Under the pieces are notes generated by a model that ran no database searches, was not told the DNA's origin, and saw only the letters and a list, made by a program, of their open reading frames with translations. From Streptococcaceae bacterium ESL0687 (GTDB taxonomy: Bacteria > Bacillota > Bacilli > Lactobacillales > Streptococcaceae), in NCBI GenBank assembly GCA_029392475.1, contig CP113940.1, positions 496,001 through 560,000 of the forward strand: a stretch of DNA of 64,000 bases. The letters run 5' to 3'. Shown here in pieces: positions 28,063 through 39,598 of the stretch (position 1 is its first letter; each line of letters opens with the position of its first letter). Made by a program: the position numbers and the translations under genes.

Positions 28063-29385
28063 ATGACTGAATTAACAACAAATTTTACTGAAAAATTATA
28101 TGAAAATTATCAATCAAATGTAAAGTACCAGGCCATGGAAAATGCCCTTACTAGTAACGGACTGCTTAAATCTTTAGAAACTCGTAAGGCTCAGGTAGAA
28201 AATCTACCAGTCTTTTCACTTGATCTTACATCAGACCCAATAACCAACCAAAAACAAAGTGGTCGTTGTTGGATGTTTGCGGCTTTAAATACTTTCCGTC
28301 ATAAAATCTTAACTGATTATAAACTTGACAATTTTGAGCTTTCGCAAGCACATACCTTCTTTTGGGATAAGTATGAAAAATCTAACTGGTTCTTTGACAA
28401 TATTCTTGCGACTGCATCAGAAGATTTAGAAGATCGTAATGTTCGTTTCCTACTTGATACTCCTCAACAAGACGGAGGACAATGGGATATGGTTGTTGCT
28501 ATCTTCCAAAAATATGGTGTTGTTCCCAAAGCCATCTATCCAGAGTCAATCTCTTCAAGTGCTTCTCGTGAGCTTAACCAATATCTAAATAAGCTTCTAC
28601 GTCAAGATGCTGAAATCTTGCGTCAAGTAGCGCGTGAAGGTGGAGATACTATTGCTAAAAAAGAAGAACTTTTAGAAGAAGTCTTTACTCTTTTGGCTAC
28701 AAGTTTAGGTTTACCTCCAAAAACTTTTGATTTTGAATATAGGGATAAAAATAACGAATTCCATAAATTAGAGGGTGTGAGTCCTAAGGAATTTTACGAT
28801 AAATTTGTAGGTCTTAATCTTGATGATTATGTAAGTATTATTAATGCACCAACTGAAGACAAACCTTATAACAGAAGTTACACAGTTGAGTTTCTTGGAA
28901 ATGTTGTAGGTTCTCGTGATGTTCGCCATTTAAATGTTGAAATGAATCGTTTCAAAGAACTAGCAATCAGCCAAATGCAACAGGGAGAAACAGTCTGGTT
29001 TGGTTGTGATGTAGGCCAATTTTCAGACCGTAAGGCAGGAATTATGGCTCTAGATACCTATGATTTCAAAGGAGCCCTTGATCTTGATTTTACTCAAACA
29101 AAAGCAGGACGTTTGAACTACTCTGAATCACTAATGACTCATGCCATGGTTATTACAGGTGTGGACTTGGATGAAAATGGTAATTCCCTTAAATGGAAGA
29201 TTGAAAATTCTTGGGGTGACAAGGTTGGTGACAAGGGATACTTCGTTGCAAGTGATGCTTGGATGGATGAGTATACCTACCAAATCGTTGTTCGAAAAGA
29301 TCTTCTAACTGAAGAAGAATTAAAAGCCTATGAGGCAGAGCCTCTTGTCCTAAAAGCATGGGATCCTATGGGAGCTTTAGCATAA
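28063..29385 (+). CDS. pepC: Aminopeptidase C (bleomycin hydrolase family cysteine peptidase)
   Basis: Cytosolic cysteine aminopeptidase that trims peptides taken up from outside; it forms a hexameric barrel in the family. 440 aa, usual length. Papain-like triad: Cys69 (QSGRCWMF), His360 (THAMVITG) and Asn382 (ENSWG). The C terminus ends in Ala, as needed for self-processing and carboxypeptidase-like trimming in the bleomycin hydrolase family. It has its own promoter and terminator. Functionally it pairs with the oligopeptide transporter encoded at 34-40 kb. Confidence 0.97.
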   Translation: MTELTTNFTEKLYENYQSNVKYQAMENALTSNGLLKSLETRKAQVENLPVFSLDLTSDPITNQKQSGRCWMFAALNTFRHKILTDYKLDNFELSQAHTFFWDKYEKSNWFFDNILATASEDLEDRNVRFLLDTPQQDGGQWDMVVAIFQKYGVVPKAIYPESISSSASRELNQYLNKLLRQDAEILRQVAREGGDTIAKKEELLEEVFTLLATSLGLPPKTFDFEYRDKNNEFHKLEGVSPKEFYDKFVGLNLDDYVSIINAPTEDKPYNRSYTVEFLGNVVGSRDVRHLNVEMNRFKELAISQMQQGETVWFGCDVGQFSDRKAGIMALDTYDFKGALDLDFTQTKAGRLNYSESLMTHAMVITGVDLDENGNSLKWKIENSWGDKVGDKGYFVASDAWMDEYTYQIVVRKDLLTEEELKAYEAEPLVLKAWDPMGALA

Positions 29386-29386
29386 G

Positions 29387-29415
29387 AAAAAAAGAAGGCC
29401 TAGCCTTCTTTTTAT
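29387..29415 (+). terminator. Intrinsic terminator after pepC
   Basis: A 13 bp A-rich arm ending GAAGGC, 3 nt loop, GCCTTC and a T-run. Confidence 0.9.
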
Positions 29416-29446
29416 TTTGCTTTCATAAGTCCATTTGGCAAAAATT

Positions 29447-29455
29447 TGTTATCAT
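29447..29455 (+). promoter_or_regulatory. Extended -10 abutting the MATE start codon
   Basis: TGT-TATCAT; the last base of the -10 is 6 nt before the ATG at 29462, so transcription would begin at or next to the start codon. No Shine-Dalgarno is present. Confidence 0.45.
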
Positions 29456-29461
29456 ATGATT

Positions 29462-30796
29462 ATGAATGAAAATACAAAGAAACTTTTAAGCTTTTCCCTC
29501 CCTGCCATTCTTGAAAATATCCTACAAACCAGCCTTGGCTTTGTAGATTCAATTTTGATTTCAAAAATATCTTTAGTAGCAGTTGGAGCGGTTAGTATTT
29601 CAAATGGTCTCATAGCCATTTATCAGGCTATTTTTATTGCCCTAACGGTTGCCATTTCAACTACCCTATCAGCTAATTTAGGGGCCAGTGAAAATCGTGC
29701 TGACAAAAAAATATCCCAAGCAGTTGCTGCAAGTCTCAAATTATCCATTTTATTTGGAATTTTTATGGGTCTTGTGTCCCTTATTTTTGCCGGGAATTTT
29801 CTTTCTTTTTTGGGAGCAAGGGGCGAAATTCTTGATAATGGTCTGGTCTTTTTTAGAATTACTGGTGGCAGCAGTATAGCCATGGTTTTATTAACGGTCC
29901 TAGCCGGAATGATTAGATCAACTGGGGACAGCAAGAGCCCCCTTTATGTCAATCTAATTGTTAACCTCTTAAATTTAATTTTTAATTACCTCCTTATTTT
30001 TGGTTTCATGGGTATACCAGCCCTTGGTATAGTAGGTTCAGCTCTAGGCACCAGCCTTGCTCGTTTTATAGGAGTTGCCCTTTTATTTTTAAAAATCCAA
30101 AAAACTGCAGTTAGGATTGACTTTAAAGCCCTCTTTTCAAAACTTCCTCTAGGGCCCATCTTTTTAAAATCCCTACCAATTATGGGGGAGAGATTGACCA
30201 TGCGGATGGGGGATTTAGTCATCTTTGCAATAGTAATAGCCTATGGTAATCAGGTTTTTGTTGGGAACTCCATCGGAGAAACCATTACCAGCTACAACTA
30301 TCTTCCAGCCTTTGGGATGGCGACAGGAATTTCAATCCTAGTGGCCCATGAATACGGAGAAAAAAACAGGACACAGATTAAAGCTCTGACTAGATCAGGA
30401 GTAGTAGTCACAAGTCTAATTTCGACTCTCCTAGGAGCTATGATTTATTTTTCTGGTTCCTACTTAAACAGTCTTTTTACAAGTGATCCGCAAGTCATCA
30501 AGGCTTCGATGATTGTTCTTTTTATTTCTTTTATCTCTGAACCTGTCGTAAGTGCGGTTTTGATTTATACGGCAAGTCTTCAAGCTATGGGAGACGTAAA
30601 AACTCCCTTTTATGCAACAAGTATTGGCATGTGGTTTATAAGAATCGGTTTGGCTTATGTTTTAGGCAGCCTTTTAGGACTTGAACTCCTAGGAGTTTGG
30701 CTAGCTACTTTAATCGATAATATCTTTAGATATGGCCTTTTAAAAAGAACTTATATCAATAAAATCAATAAAATAACTAGCCTACAAGAACTTTAA
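29462..30796 (+). CDS. MATE family multidrug/cation exporter
   Basis: Membrane exporter of the multidrug and toxic compound extrusion family, driven by Na+ or H+. 444 aa with about 12 membrane segments; the second half repeats the first in layout. The PAILENILQTSLGFVDSI tract at the N terminus is typical of the NorM/DinF branch. Start chosen at ATG 29462 because upstream in-frame codons lie in the promoter. There is no RBS, suggesting a leaderless mRNA. Substrate not predictable. No clear terminator before ligA. Confidence 0.9.
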   Translation: MNENTKKLLSFSLPAILENILQTSLGFVDSILISKISLVAVGAVSISNGLIAIYQAIFIALTVAISTTLSANLGASENRADKKISQAVAASLKLSILFGIFMGLVSLIFAGNFLSFLGARGEILDNGLVFFRITGGSSIAMVLLTVLAGMIRSTGDSKSPLYVNLIVNLLNLIFNYLLIFGFMGIPALGIVGSALGTSLARFIGVALLFLKIQKTAVRIDFKALFSKLPLGPIFLKSLPIMGERLTMRMGDLVIFAIVIAYGNQVFVGNSIGETITSYNYLPAFGMATGISILVAHEYGEKNRTQIKALTRSGVVVTSLISTLLGAMIYFSGSYLNSLFTSDPQVIKASMIVLFISFISEPVVSAVLIYTASLQAMGDVKTPFYATSIGMWFIRIGLAYVLGSLLGLELLGVWLATLIDNIFRYGLLKRTYINKINKITSLQEL

Positions 30797-30856
30797 AAAA
30801 TGATTAAAGGAAGGAATTTTACAACTAGTTTTCCCTGTGAATTACTAGTATATTTA

Positions 30857-30865
30857 TGGTAGAAT
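30857..30865 (+). promoter_or_regulatory. Extended -10 abutting the ligA start codon
   Basis: TGG-TAGAAT, ending 6 nt before ATG 30872. AAGG immediately before the ATG is too close to be a normal RBS. Confidence 0.5.
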
Positions 30866-30868
30866 TGA

Positions 30869-32848
<1,980 letters not shown>

Positions 32849-32866
32849 TAAAGCGGGAAGTATGTA

Positions 32867-33880
32867 ATGAAGAAAGCAAGATTGATTTATAATCCAACCA
32901 GTGGTAAGGAGATTATGAAGGGAAATGTGGCTGAGATTTTGGAAATCCTAGAGGGCTTTGGTTATGAAACTAGTGCCTTTGCTACCAAACCAAGCCCCAA
33001 GTCAGCCCTAAAGGAAGCAAAAAGAGCAGCTCTTGCGGGCTTTGATCTAATAATTGCTGCAGGTGGAGATGGTACCATTAATGAGGTGGTAAATGGAATC
33101 TCACCCCTAGAAAATAGACCTAAAATGGCTATTATTCCTGCCGGTACAACCAATGATTTTGCAAGGGCCTTGAAAATTCCGCGGAATAACCCTATTGAGG
33201 CTGCTAAGGTAATTGGAAAAAATCAGACCCTTAACATGGACATTGGTCTTAAGGGTGAAGATACTTATTTTATGAATATTGCTGCAGGAGGTACCTTAAC
33301 AGAATTAACCTATAGTGTTCCAAGTCAGCTTAAAACTGTCTTTGGTTATTTGGCCTATTTAACCAAGGGAGTGGAGCTTCTACCCCAAATGAAATTAGTC
33401 CCTGTTCGCATGGAGCATGATGAGGGAGTTTTTGAAGGGGAAATTTCCATGTTTTTTGCAGCCCTAACCAATTCAGTTGGTGGTTTTGAGCAAATAGCAC
33501 CAGATGCCAAGCTGGACGATGGCCTCTTTACCTTAATTATTGTTAAGACAGCTAATCTTTTTGAATTAATTCATTTAATCGGATTAGTTATTAATGGCGG
33601 CAAACATCTTGAAGATGACCGGATTGAATATATTAAGACCAGTAAACTTGGGATTGAAGTTCTAAGTCGCGACCGGATGATGATAAATCTTGACGGAGAG
33701 TACGGAGGGGACGCTCCTGTAGTCCTTAAAAATTTAAAAAATCATATTGAAATGCATGCTAATGTAGATGAAATATCTGATGACAACTACTTGGGTGATG
33801 ATATGGAAATCATTAGGGAAGTTGTTTCAGCAAAAATCATTGAGGCAACAGAAAATTTAGATAATAAAAAAGATTTATAG
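32867..33880 (+). CDS. dgkB: Diacylglycerol kinase family lipid kinase
   Basis: Soluble lipid kinase, probably phosphorylating diacylglycerol released during lipoteichoic acid synthesis back to phosphatidic acid. 337 aa. The DAGK catalytic domain starts RLIYNPTSGKE, and the nucleotide-binding motif AAGGDGTINEVVNG is at about residues 65-78. PAGTTNDFARAL follows. The 18 bp spacing after ligA suggests co-transcription, as seen in other Gram-positives. The acidic C-terminal extension is unremarkable. Exact lipid substrate is inferred. Confidence 0.9.
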   Translation: MKKARLIYNPTSGKEIMKGNVAEILEILEGFGYETSAFATKPSPKSALKEAKRAALAGFDLIIAAGGDGTINEVVNGISPLENRPKMAIIPAGTTNDFARALKIPRNNPIEAAKVIGKNQTLNMDIGLKGEDTYFMNIAAGGTLTELTYSVPSQLKTVFGYLAYLTKGVELLPQMKLVPVRMEHDEGVFEGEISMFFAALTNSVGGFEQIAPDAKLDDGLFTLIIVKTANLFELIHLIGLVINGGKHLEDDRIEYIKTSKLGIEVLSRDRMMINLDGEYGGDAPVVLKNLKNHIEMHANVDEISDDNYLGDDMEIIREVVSAKIIEATENLDNKKDL

Positions 33881-33910
33881 CAATATAAATTTTTTTTTAT
33901 AGCAAAATAC

Positions 33911-33940
33911 TTTACAAACCACATAAAAAAATTGTATACT
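33911..33940 (+). promoter_or_regulatory. Promoter of oligopeptide transporter operon
   Basis: TTTACA (33911-33916), 18 bp, TATACT (33935-33940). RBS AAGGAG at 34009-34014 before ATG 34023. Confidence 0.65.
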
Positions 33941-33954
33941 AAGGAAGTAGATTA

Positions 33955-33969
33955 AATTGTCAGAAAGTT
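33955..33969 (+). promoter_or_regulatory. CodY-box-like site at oligopeptide transporter promoter
   Basis: AATTGTCAGAAAGTT differs at two of fifteen positions from the CodY consensus AATTTTCWGAAAATT. It starts about 8 bp downstream of the predicted transcription start, where bound CodY would block transcription when branched-chain amino acids are plentiful. CodY control of peptide transporters is well known in lactococci and streptococci. Confidence 0.6.
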
Positions 33970-34022
33970 CAAAAACGACGGGAAATTCTGATTTAATTAA
34001 TAACAATAAAGGAGATTTATGA

Positions 34023-36002
34023 ATGAAAAAAGCTAAGCTTTTAGGTTTCGGATTGTTATCCGTTGCAGCACTGGGAACTTTCACGGCATGTGGAAACAAA
34101 GATAGCAAAAGTTCAACATCAGACAAGAACCTTGCTAAAGAACTAAAAACATACTATACAAGTGATCCTAAGACTCTTGACTATACGGTAGCTATGCAAA
34201 GATATACATCAGAGCACACAGCTAACTTTGTTGAAGGACTTTTATCTTATGATCAGTACCGCCAATTAGTTCCTGCTCTTGCTGAGAAATGGGAAGTTTC
34301 AGAAGATGGAAAAACTTATACTTATCACATTCGTAAAAATGTTAAGTGGGTTGATTCTGAAGGAAATGAATATGCAGAAGTTAAACCTTCTGACTGGGTT
34401 ACAGGGCTAAAACATGCTGCTGACTCTGAATCAGAAGCTCTTTACATCGTTGCTGACTCAGTTAAAGGGCTAGCTGATTATGCTTCAGGTAAGGAAAAAG
34501 ATTTCTCTAAAGTGGGTATCAAGGCTGATGATGACGCCATGACTCTTACTTATGAGCTAAACAATCCTGAATCATTTTGGAATTCAAAAACTACTTATGG
34601 TATCTTAAACCCAATTAACGAAGAGTTCTTGAAATCTAAAGGTGATAAATTCGGTGGACTTTCTGCAGATTCACTTCTTTACAATGGACCATTTATCTTG
34701 TCAAGCATGACTGATAAATCAGAAATCACTTACAAGTCTAACCCAACTTACTGGGATAAGGATAATGTCCACGTTGATTCTGTAAAATGGACTTACTATG
34801 ATGGATCAAAACCAGATTCATTATACGATGGGTTTAAGGATGGTAAGTACGACTCGGCATCTCTTTACCCAACAATGCCTTACTTTACAAGCGTTGATAC
34901 AAAAGACGTCATTTGGACAGAGCAAGGAGCAAGCACCTACTACGGAGCATTCAACTACAACCGTCAAAACTTTACTAATTCTAAGAAAACTGATCAGCAA
35001 AAAGAAGAAACTAAGAAAGCCCTTCTTAATAAAGACTTCCGTAATGCGATTACTTTCTCAATTGACAAAACTAAATACACTGCCCAATACAATGGTGAGG
35101 ACGGGGCTAAGAACATGATTAGATCAAGTCTTGTTCCAAGTGATTTTGTAACAATTGCTGGTAAAAACTTTGGTGATACAGTTCAAACTGACCTTGAAAA
35201 ACGTTCTAGTGTATGGAAAGGTCTGTCAGTTGCTCAACAAGAAAATGGAACCTTCAACACTGAAAAAGCTGTTGAAGCATTCAATAAAGCAAAAGAAGCA
35301 CTTAAAGCTGAAGGCATTGAAGTGAGCGCAGCTAACCCAATTATTATCGATGCTCCAGTTAATGAAACAAACGAAATTGGTAAAAAAGCTTATGCTTCAC
35401 TTAAAAACTCAATTGAATCTACTCTGAAAAATGAAGTAACATTCAACATTATCCCACTTGCAAAAGACCCATATACTCAAGCTACATTCTCATTCAAGAC
35501 TGCAGCTGAAGCTGACTATGACTTTGCAATTACTGGTTGGGGACCTGACTATGCTGATCCATCAACTTATCTAAATATCTTCTCACCTAAATCAGGGGAC
35601 GTCTTCCGTAACCTAGGTCTTGACAGTGAAGTGACTCTTAAAGGTGAGGATAAAGGTGTTGCAGCTAAGAAAGCTCTTGACTTTGCTAAGTACCAAGACT
35701 TACTTGATACTGCAGCAGCTATCTATGACAACACAGACAAACGTTATGAAGCTTACGCTGAAGCTGAATCTTGGTTACTAGATAACTCAATCATCATTCC
35801 AATCATGTCAGATGGTGGTTCAGCATCAATTCGTCGCACAGTACCATTTACAGGTATCAACTCAAATGGTATCGGATCTACTGCTTACTCATTCAAGTAT
35901 CTAAAAGTTGGTAAAGACACAGTAACCGCTGAAGAGTACAACAAAGCATTGAAAACTTGGAAAGAAGAAGTAGAAAAACGCTCTAAAGAAGCAGTAAAAT
36001 AA
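34023..36002 (+). CDS. amiA: Oligopeptide ABC transporter, substrate-binding lipoprotein
   Basis: Extracellular lipid-anchored peptide-binding protein (SBP_bac_5 family), 659 aa, the same length I recall for pneumococcal AmiA. The signal peptide ends in a lipobox with Cys23 (TFTAC). The signature KTYTYHIRKNVKWVDSEG and the late ITGWGPDYADPSTYL tract are typical. Codon use indicates high expression. First gene of amiACDEF; in streptococci the system also takes up signalling peptides for Rgg/ComR-type regulators. A CodY-like box covers the promoter. An overlapping five-codon ORF (34019-34036) starts 4 nt upstream in another frame. Confidence 0.93.
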   Translation: MKKAKLLGFGLLSVAALGTFTACGNKDSKSSTSDKNLAKELKTYYTSDPKTLDYTVAMQRYTSEHTANFVEGLLSYDQYRQLVPALAEKWEVSEDGKTYTYHIRKNVKWVDSEGNEYAEVKPSDWVTGLKHAADSESEALYIVADSVKGLADYASGKEKDFSKVGIKADDDAMTLTYELNNPESFWNSKTTYGILNPINEEFLKSKGDKFGGLSADSLLYNGPFILSSMTDKSEITYKSNPTYWDKDNVHVDSVKWTYYDGSKPDSLYDGFKDGKYDSASLYPTMPYFTSVDTKDVIWTEQGASTYYGAFNYNRQNFTNSKKTDQQKEETKKALLNKDFRNAITFSIDKTKYTAQYNGEDGAKNMIRSSLVPSDFVTIAGKNFGDTVQTDLEKRSSVWKGLSVAQQENGTFNTEKAVEAFNKAKEALKAEGIEVSAANPIIIDAPVNETNEIGKKAYASLKNSIESTLKNEVTFNIIPLAKDPYTQATFSFKTAAEADYDFAITGWGPDYADPSTYLNIFSPKSGDVFRNLGLDSEVTLKGEDKGVAAKKALDFAKYQDLLDTAAAIYDNTDKRYEAYAEAESWLLDNSIIIPIMSDGGSASIRRTVPFTGINSNGIGSTAYSFKYLKVGKDTVTAEEYNKALKTWKEEVEKRSKEAVK

Positions 36003-36039
36003 GATATACTCTTATCCGCAGATTTTGGTTTTATCAATT

Positions 36040-36077
36040 TGGTACAATCATAATAGAGACTGGAAAATTCCAGTCTC
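36040..36077 (+). promoter_or_regulatory. Intercistronic promoter and hairpin between amiA and amiC
   Basis: TGG-TACAAT (36040-36048) is an extended -10. GAGACTGGAA / TTCCAGTCTC (36056-36077) is a strong hairpin without a T-run. It could partly stop transcription or protect mRNA ends, giving more binding protein than permease. Confidence 0.5.
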
Positions 36078-36108
36078 AATTTGCGTTTTATAGAATGGTT
36101 AGAAAATT

Positions 36109-37608
36109 ATGAAAAAATATATACTATCAAGATTACTTAGAGCAGTTTTTTCAATAGTTGTCGTTACAGCGATTGTTTATACGCTCATATTCTCATTAAT
36201 TCCCCGTAGCCAAATTTTTACAAGTGACCCGAATATAACTAAGGTTGCAGGTGATCCAGATAAAAAAGCAAACTATGAAAATAGTGTTTACAGAAAACAA
36301 GGCTATATTGATTACTACAATTCTCAACAACTTGCTAATGAAATAAGCAAAAATACGCCTTCTTTCACCTCAGAGGGGACCGATGAGAACCTTAAAATAG
36401 CTCAAGAATGGGCTAAAGAAAAGGGTAAGGGCTGGGTAGTTAGTGAACTTCCTAATAGTAAGGATTTATATGCGACCAGAGAAATTCCAATCTATGAACG
36501 TGTAATTAAATTCTATGCTAACCTAATTCAAATTGATCATCCTTGGAAGGTTAAGGATTCTTCAAATCCAGATTTAAAGAGATATGTTAAATTTGAGTGG
36601 ACAAAAGGTAACGGGCCAGCCCTTGTAGGTAGTGGTACCCAGCACAAATATTTAATTTACTTTGACAAATCTTTCCCTTACATCCACCAAAATATCATTA
36701 AATTATACCTTGGTGAATCTTATCCAACTTTTGGTGGCCGTGACGTAATGAATGTCTTAACCAGTGGACAAGGACAAACTAAATCTCAAGAGATTACCTT
36801 GGAAGATGGAAGTAAGATGATGTCTTCATTTAACATTCATACTGCCCAGTATCAAAGTCCTGAAAATCAAGATGAAAGATCTAAGAAGATTTTCCAAGAT
36901 GACTATACAGACGTTAAAAGTAACTACCAGGATCCATCAATGATTAAAAATTCATTTGTGATTGGAGTTATTGCTGTAATCTTAAGCTACTTAATTTCAA
37001 TTCCATTGGCTACCCAACTTAGTCGCCATGCAAACTCAATCCTTGATCGTATGGGACTATTCCTAACAACAGCCTTTATCGCTCTACCGTCTCTTGCTGT
37101 AATTTACTTTGACCGTTTTGTCGGAAATAGCTTATTTGGTCTACCAGATAGTTTTACTGACTACGGAGCAGGTGATCTTCGTTCATATATTCTTCCAGTG
37201 ATTATCCTAGCCCTCCTCCAAACGCCAGGAAATGTCCTATGGATTCGTCGTTATATGCTCGACCAAGCATCAAGTGATTATGTTAAATTTGCTCGTGCTA
37301 AAGGTCTGAGCGAAAAAGAAATTTATAGTAAACATATCTTGAAGAATGCCATGATCCCAATCAGTAATGGAATTCCTGCTTCAATTATCCTAGCCATTTC
37401 TGGGGCAACAATGACAGAAACCATTTTCTTAATTCCAGGTATGGGTAAAATGTTACCAGATGCCATTAAATCACATAACAATGCAATGGTAGTCGGTATT
37501 ACCTTTATCTTTACAAGTCTATCAGTAATTTCAGTCCTACTCGGAGATTTACTGATGCAAAAAATTGATCCACGTATTAACTTAGCAGAAAAAGGAGGAA
37601 GAAAATAA
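36109..37608 (+). CDS. amiC: Oligopeptide ABC transporter, permease (AmiC/OppB)
   Basis: Membrane permease of 499 aa. It is much longer than E. coli-type OppB (about 306) because of an extracellular insertion of some 180 residues between the first and second membrane segments (about residues 32-280), as in the streptococcal AmiC. The C-terminal half has the BPD_transp_1 fold with the EAA loop (YVKFARAKGLSEKEIYSKHILKNA region). The RBS is poor. It overlaps amiD by one base. Confidence 0.93.
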   Translation: MKKYILSRLLRAVFSIVVVTAIVYTLIFSLIPRSQIFTSDPNITKVAGDPDKKANYENSVYRKQGYIDYYNSQQLANEISKNTPSFTSEGTDENLKIAQEWAKEKGKGWVVSELPNSKDLYATREIPIYERVIKFYANLIQIDHPWKVKDSSNPDLKRYVKFEWTKGNGPALVGSGTQHKYLIYFDKSFPYIHQNIIKLYLGESYPTFGGRDVMNVLTSGQGQTKSQEITLEDGSKMMSSFNIHTAQYQSPENQDERSKKIFQDDYTDVKSNYQDPSMIKNSFVIGVIAVILSYLISIPLATQLSRHANSILDRMGLFLTTAFIALPSLAVIYFDRFVGNSLFGLPDSFTDYGAGDLRSYILPVIILALLQTPGNVLWIRRYMLDQASSDYVKFARAKGLSEKEIYSKHILKNAMIPISNGIPASIILAISGATMTETIFLIPGMGKMLPDAIKSHNNAMVVGITFIFTSLSVISVLLGDLLMQKIDPRINLAEKGGRK

Positions 37609-38528
37609 TGGATGAGAAACAATTATTTAGTTTTGTACCTCCAAGAAGCGATGAAAGTGAAAAGATTGAAGCCCCTATGTACTCTTATTGGAGGAGTGTA
37701 GGACGTAAATTTCTTTCTAATAAATTAGCCTTAGTCATGCTATCAATCCTAGTAATCTTACTCTTAATGAGTTTTATCCAACCTATGTTTTCAGGATATA
37801 CGGTTATTGATGCAGGTAAAATTGATGACTTTAGTGCCCGTTACAACTATCCAAATGCCAAATACTGGTTCGGGACAGACTCAAATGGACAAAGTCTATT
37901 TGATGCTGTCTGGGCTGGTGCCCGTACTTCAATTTTAATTGGGGTTCTTGCTACAGTAATAACCACCGTAATCGGTGTTATTGTTGGAGCTATCTGGGGA
38001 GTATCACCAAAGATTGACAAATTTATGCTTGAGCTTTACAATATTGTAAATAACGTCCCAGCTCTTCTAATCATGATGGTCTTCTCATATGCCTTTGGTC
38101 AAGGTTTTTGGAACCTACTGCTTGCCATGACAATTACATCTTGGGTGGGTTCAGCCTACTTTATCCGGGTAAATGTTATTGGTCTAAGGGATAGGGAATA
38201 CAATATTGCCAGCCGTACCTTAGGTACTGGTGTTTGGACAACAATTACCAAAAATATTCTACCTTATTTGGTATCTATTATCGTTACCTCAATGGCTAGC
38301 TACCTACCAGGATTTATTTCTTACGAAGTATTCCTAAGCTTCCTAGGTGTAGGTCTATCGAGTGATACTCCGTCTCTAGGACGACTAATTTCTGAATATA
38401 CAAGTAACATAACAGACCATGCTTACCTATTTTGGATTCCTGTTACCGTTCTTGGTTTAGTTACTATTTCATTATATATTGTTGGACAAGCCCTAGCTGA
38501 TGCTAGTGATCCAAGAACACACATGTAG
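37608..38528 (+). CDS. amiD: Oligopeptide ABC transporter, permease (AmiD/OppC)
   Basis: Second membrane permease, 306 aa. The OppC_N segment at the N terminus contains the first membrane helix (about 42-64). The following periplasmic part contains YWFGTDSNGQSLFDAVWAGART (typically FGTDxxGRD), then five more helices and the EAA loop (ASRTLGTG). The start overlaps the amiC stop (TAATG). It forms the channel with AmiC. Confidence 0.94.
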   Translation: MDEKQLFSFVPPRSDESEKIEAPMYSYWRSVGRKFLSNKLALVMLSILVILLLMSFIQPMFSGYTVIDAGKIDDFSARYNYPNAKYWFGTDSNGQSLFDAVWAGARTSILIGVLATVITTVIGVIVGAIWGVSPKIDKFMLELYNIVNNVPALLIMMVFSYAFGQGFWNLLLAMTITSWVGSAYFIRVNVIGLRDREYNIASRTLGTGVWTTITKNILPYLVSIIVTSMASYLPGFISYEVFLSFLGVGLSSDTPSLGRLISEYTSNITDHAYLFWIPVTVLGLVTISLYIVGQALADASDPRTHM

Positions 38529-38545
38529 AAAGGAAGGTTTTAATC

Positions 38546-39598
38546 ATGACTAAAGATGTAGTTCTTTCTGCAAAAAATATTAGTATTGAATTTAAGGTCC
38601 GTGACCGTACCCTTCGTGCCATTCGTGATATCTCAGTAGATTTACTTGACGGAGAAACTCTAGCTCTTGTTGGTGAGTCTGGAAGTGGGAAAAGTGTCTT
38701 TACCAAAGCCTTTACTGGTATGCTTGAAAGTAATGGTGAGGTCAGTGAAGGATCAATTATTTACAATGGTCAAGATTTAACAGACTTAAAAACAAACAAG
38801 GAATGGGAAAAAATTCGTGGTGGACAGATTTCAACTGTCTTCCAGGATCCTATGACAAGTTTAAACCCAATTAATACCATTGGTAGCCAAATTAGTGAGG
38901 TTATTGTAAAACACCAAAAACTAAGTGCATCTGAAGCTAAAGAAGTTGCTATTGATCTTATGGATAAGGTAGGAATTCCAGAAGCTGAAAAAAGATATGA
39001 TGAGTATCCTTTCCAGTATTCAGGAGGAATGCGTCAAAGGATTGTTATTGCCATAGCTCTTGCAAGTAAACCAAAGATTCTTATTTGTGATGAGCCTACA
39101 ACAGCCCTAGATGTAACCATTCAAGCACAAATTATTGATTTATTGAAAGAACTTAAAAAAGAATATGGTTTTTCAATGATCTTTATCACTCATGACCTTG
39201 GAGTAGTTGCAAGTGTTGCCGATAAGGTAGCAGTAATGTATTCTGGTGAGATTATCGAATACGGAACTGTTGAAGATATCTTCTATGATAGTCGCCACCC
39301 ATATACTTGGGCCCTTCTATCAAGCCTACCGCAGCTTGCAACATCCGAAGAACTTTACTCAATTCAAGGAACACCACCATCTCTTTATAATGAAATTAAA
39401 GGAGATGCCTTTGCCCCTAGAAATCCAGAACCTTTAGCCATTGATTTTGAACAAATACCTCCTAAATTTGAGGTAAATGATCACCACTGGGCTAAAACTT
39501 GGCTTTTAGACGAACGTGCACCAAAACTTGAAAAACCTAAGGGAATTCAAGATTTGCATGCCAAAATGAAGAAAATTTATAGCAAGGGAGAGGCATAG
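38546..39598 (+). CDS. amiE: Oligopeptide ABC transporter, ATPase (AmiE/OppD)
   Basis: First of two ATPases energising peptide import. 350 aa. Walker [11 protein letters not shown]-loop [11 protein letters not shown], signature YSGGMRQRI, Walker [13 protein letters not shown], and the C-terminal oligopeptide/dipeptide domain ([13 protein letters not shown]). RBS AAAGGAAGG is in the 17 bp after amiD. The final codon overlaps the amiF GTG start. Confidence 0.95.
   Translation: MTKDVVLSAKNISIEFKVRDRTLRAIRDISVDLLDGETLALVGESGSGKSVFTKAFTGMLESNGEVSEGSIIYNGQDLTDLKTNKEWEKIRGGQISTVFQDPMTSLNPINTIGSQISEVIVKHQKLSASEAKEVAIDLMDKVGIPEAEKRYDEYPFQYSGGMRQRIVIAIALASKPKILICDEPTTALDVTIQAQIIDLLKELKKEYGFSMIFITHDLGVVASVADKVAVMYSGEIIEYGTVEDIFYDSRHPYTWALLSSLPQLATSEELYSIQGTPPSLYNEIKGDAFAPRNPEPLAIDFEQIPPKFEVNDHHWAKTWLLDERAPKLEKPKGIQDLHAKMKKIYSKGEA

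Noticed and set aside
36056-36077. Full intrinsic terminator after amiA
   Set aside because: The hairpin is strong but is followed by AATTTGCG rather than a T-run, so complete termination is unlikely.
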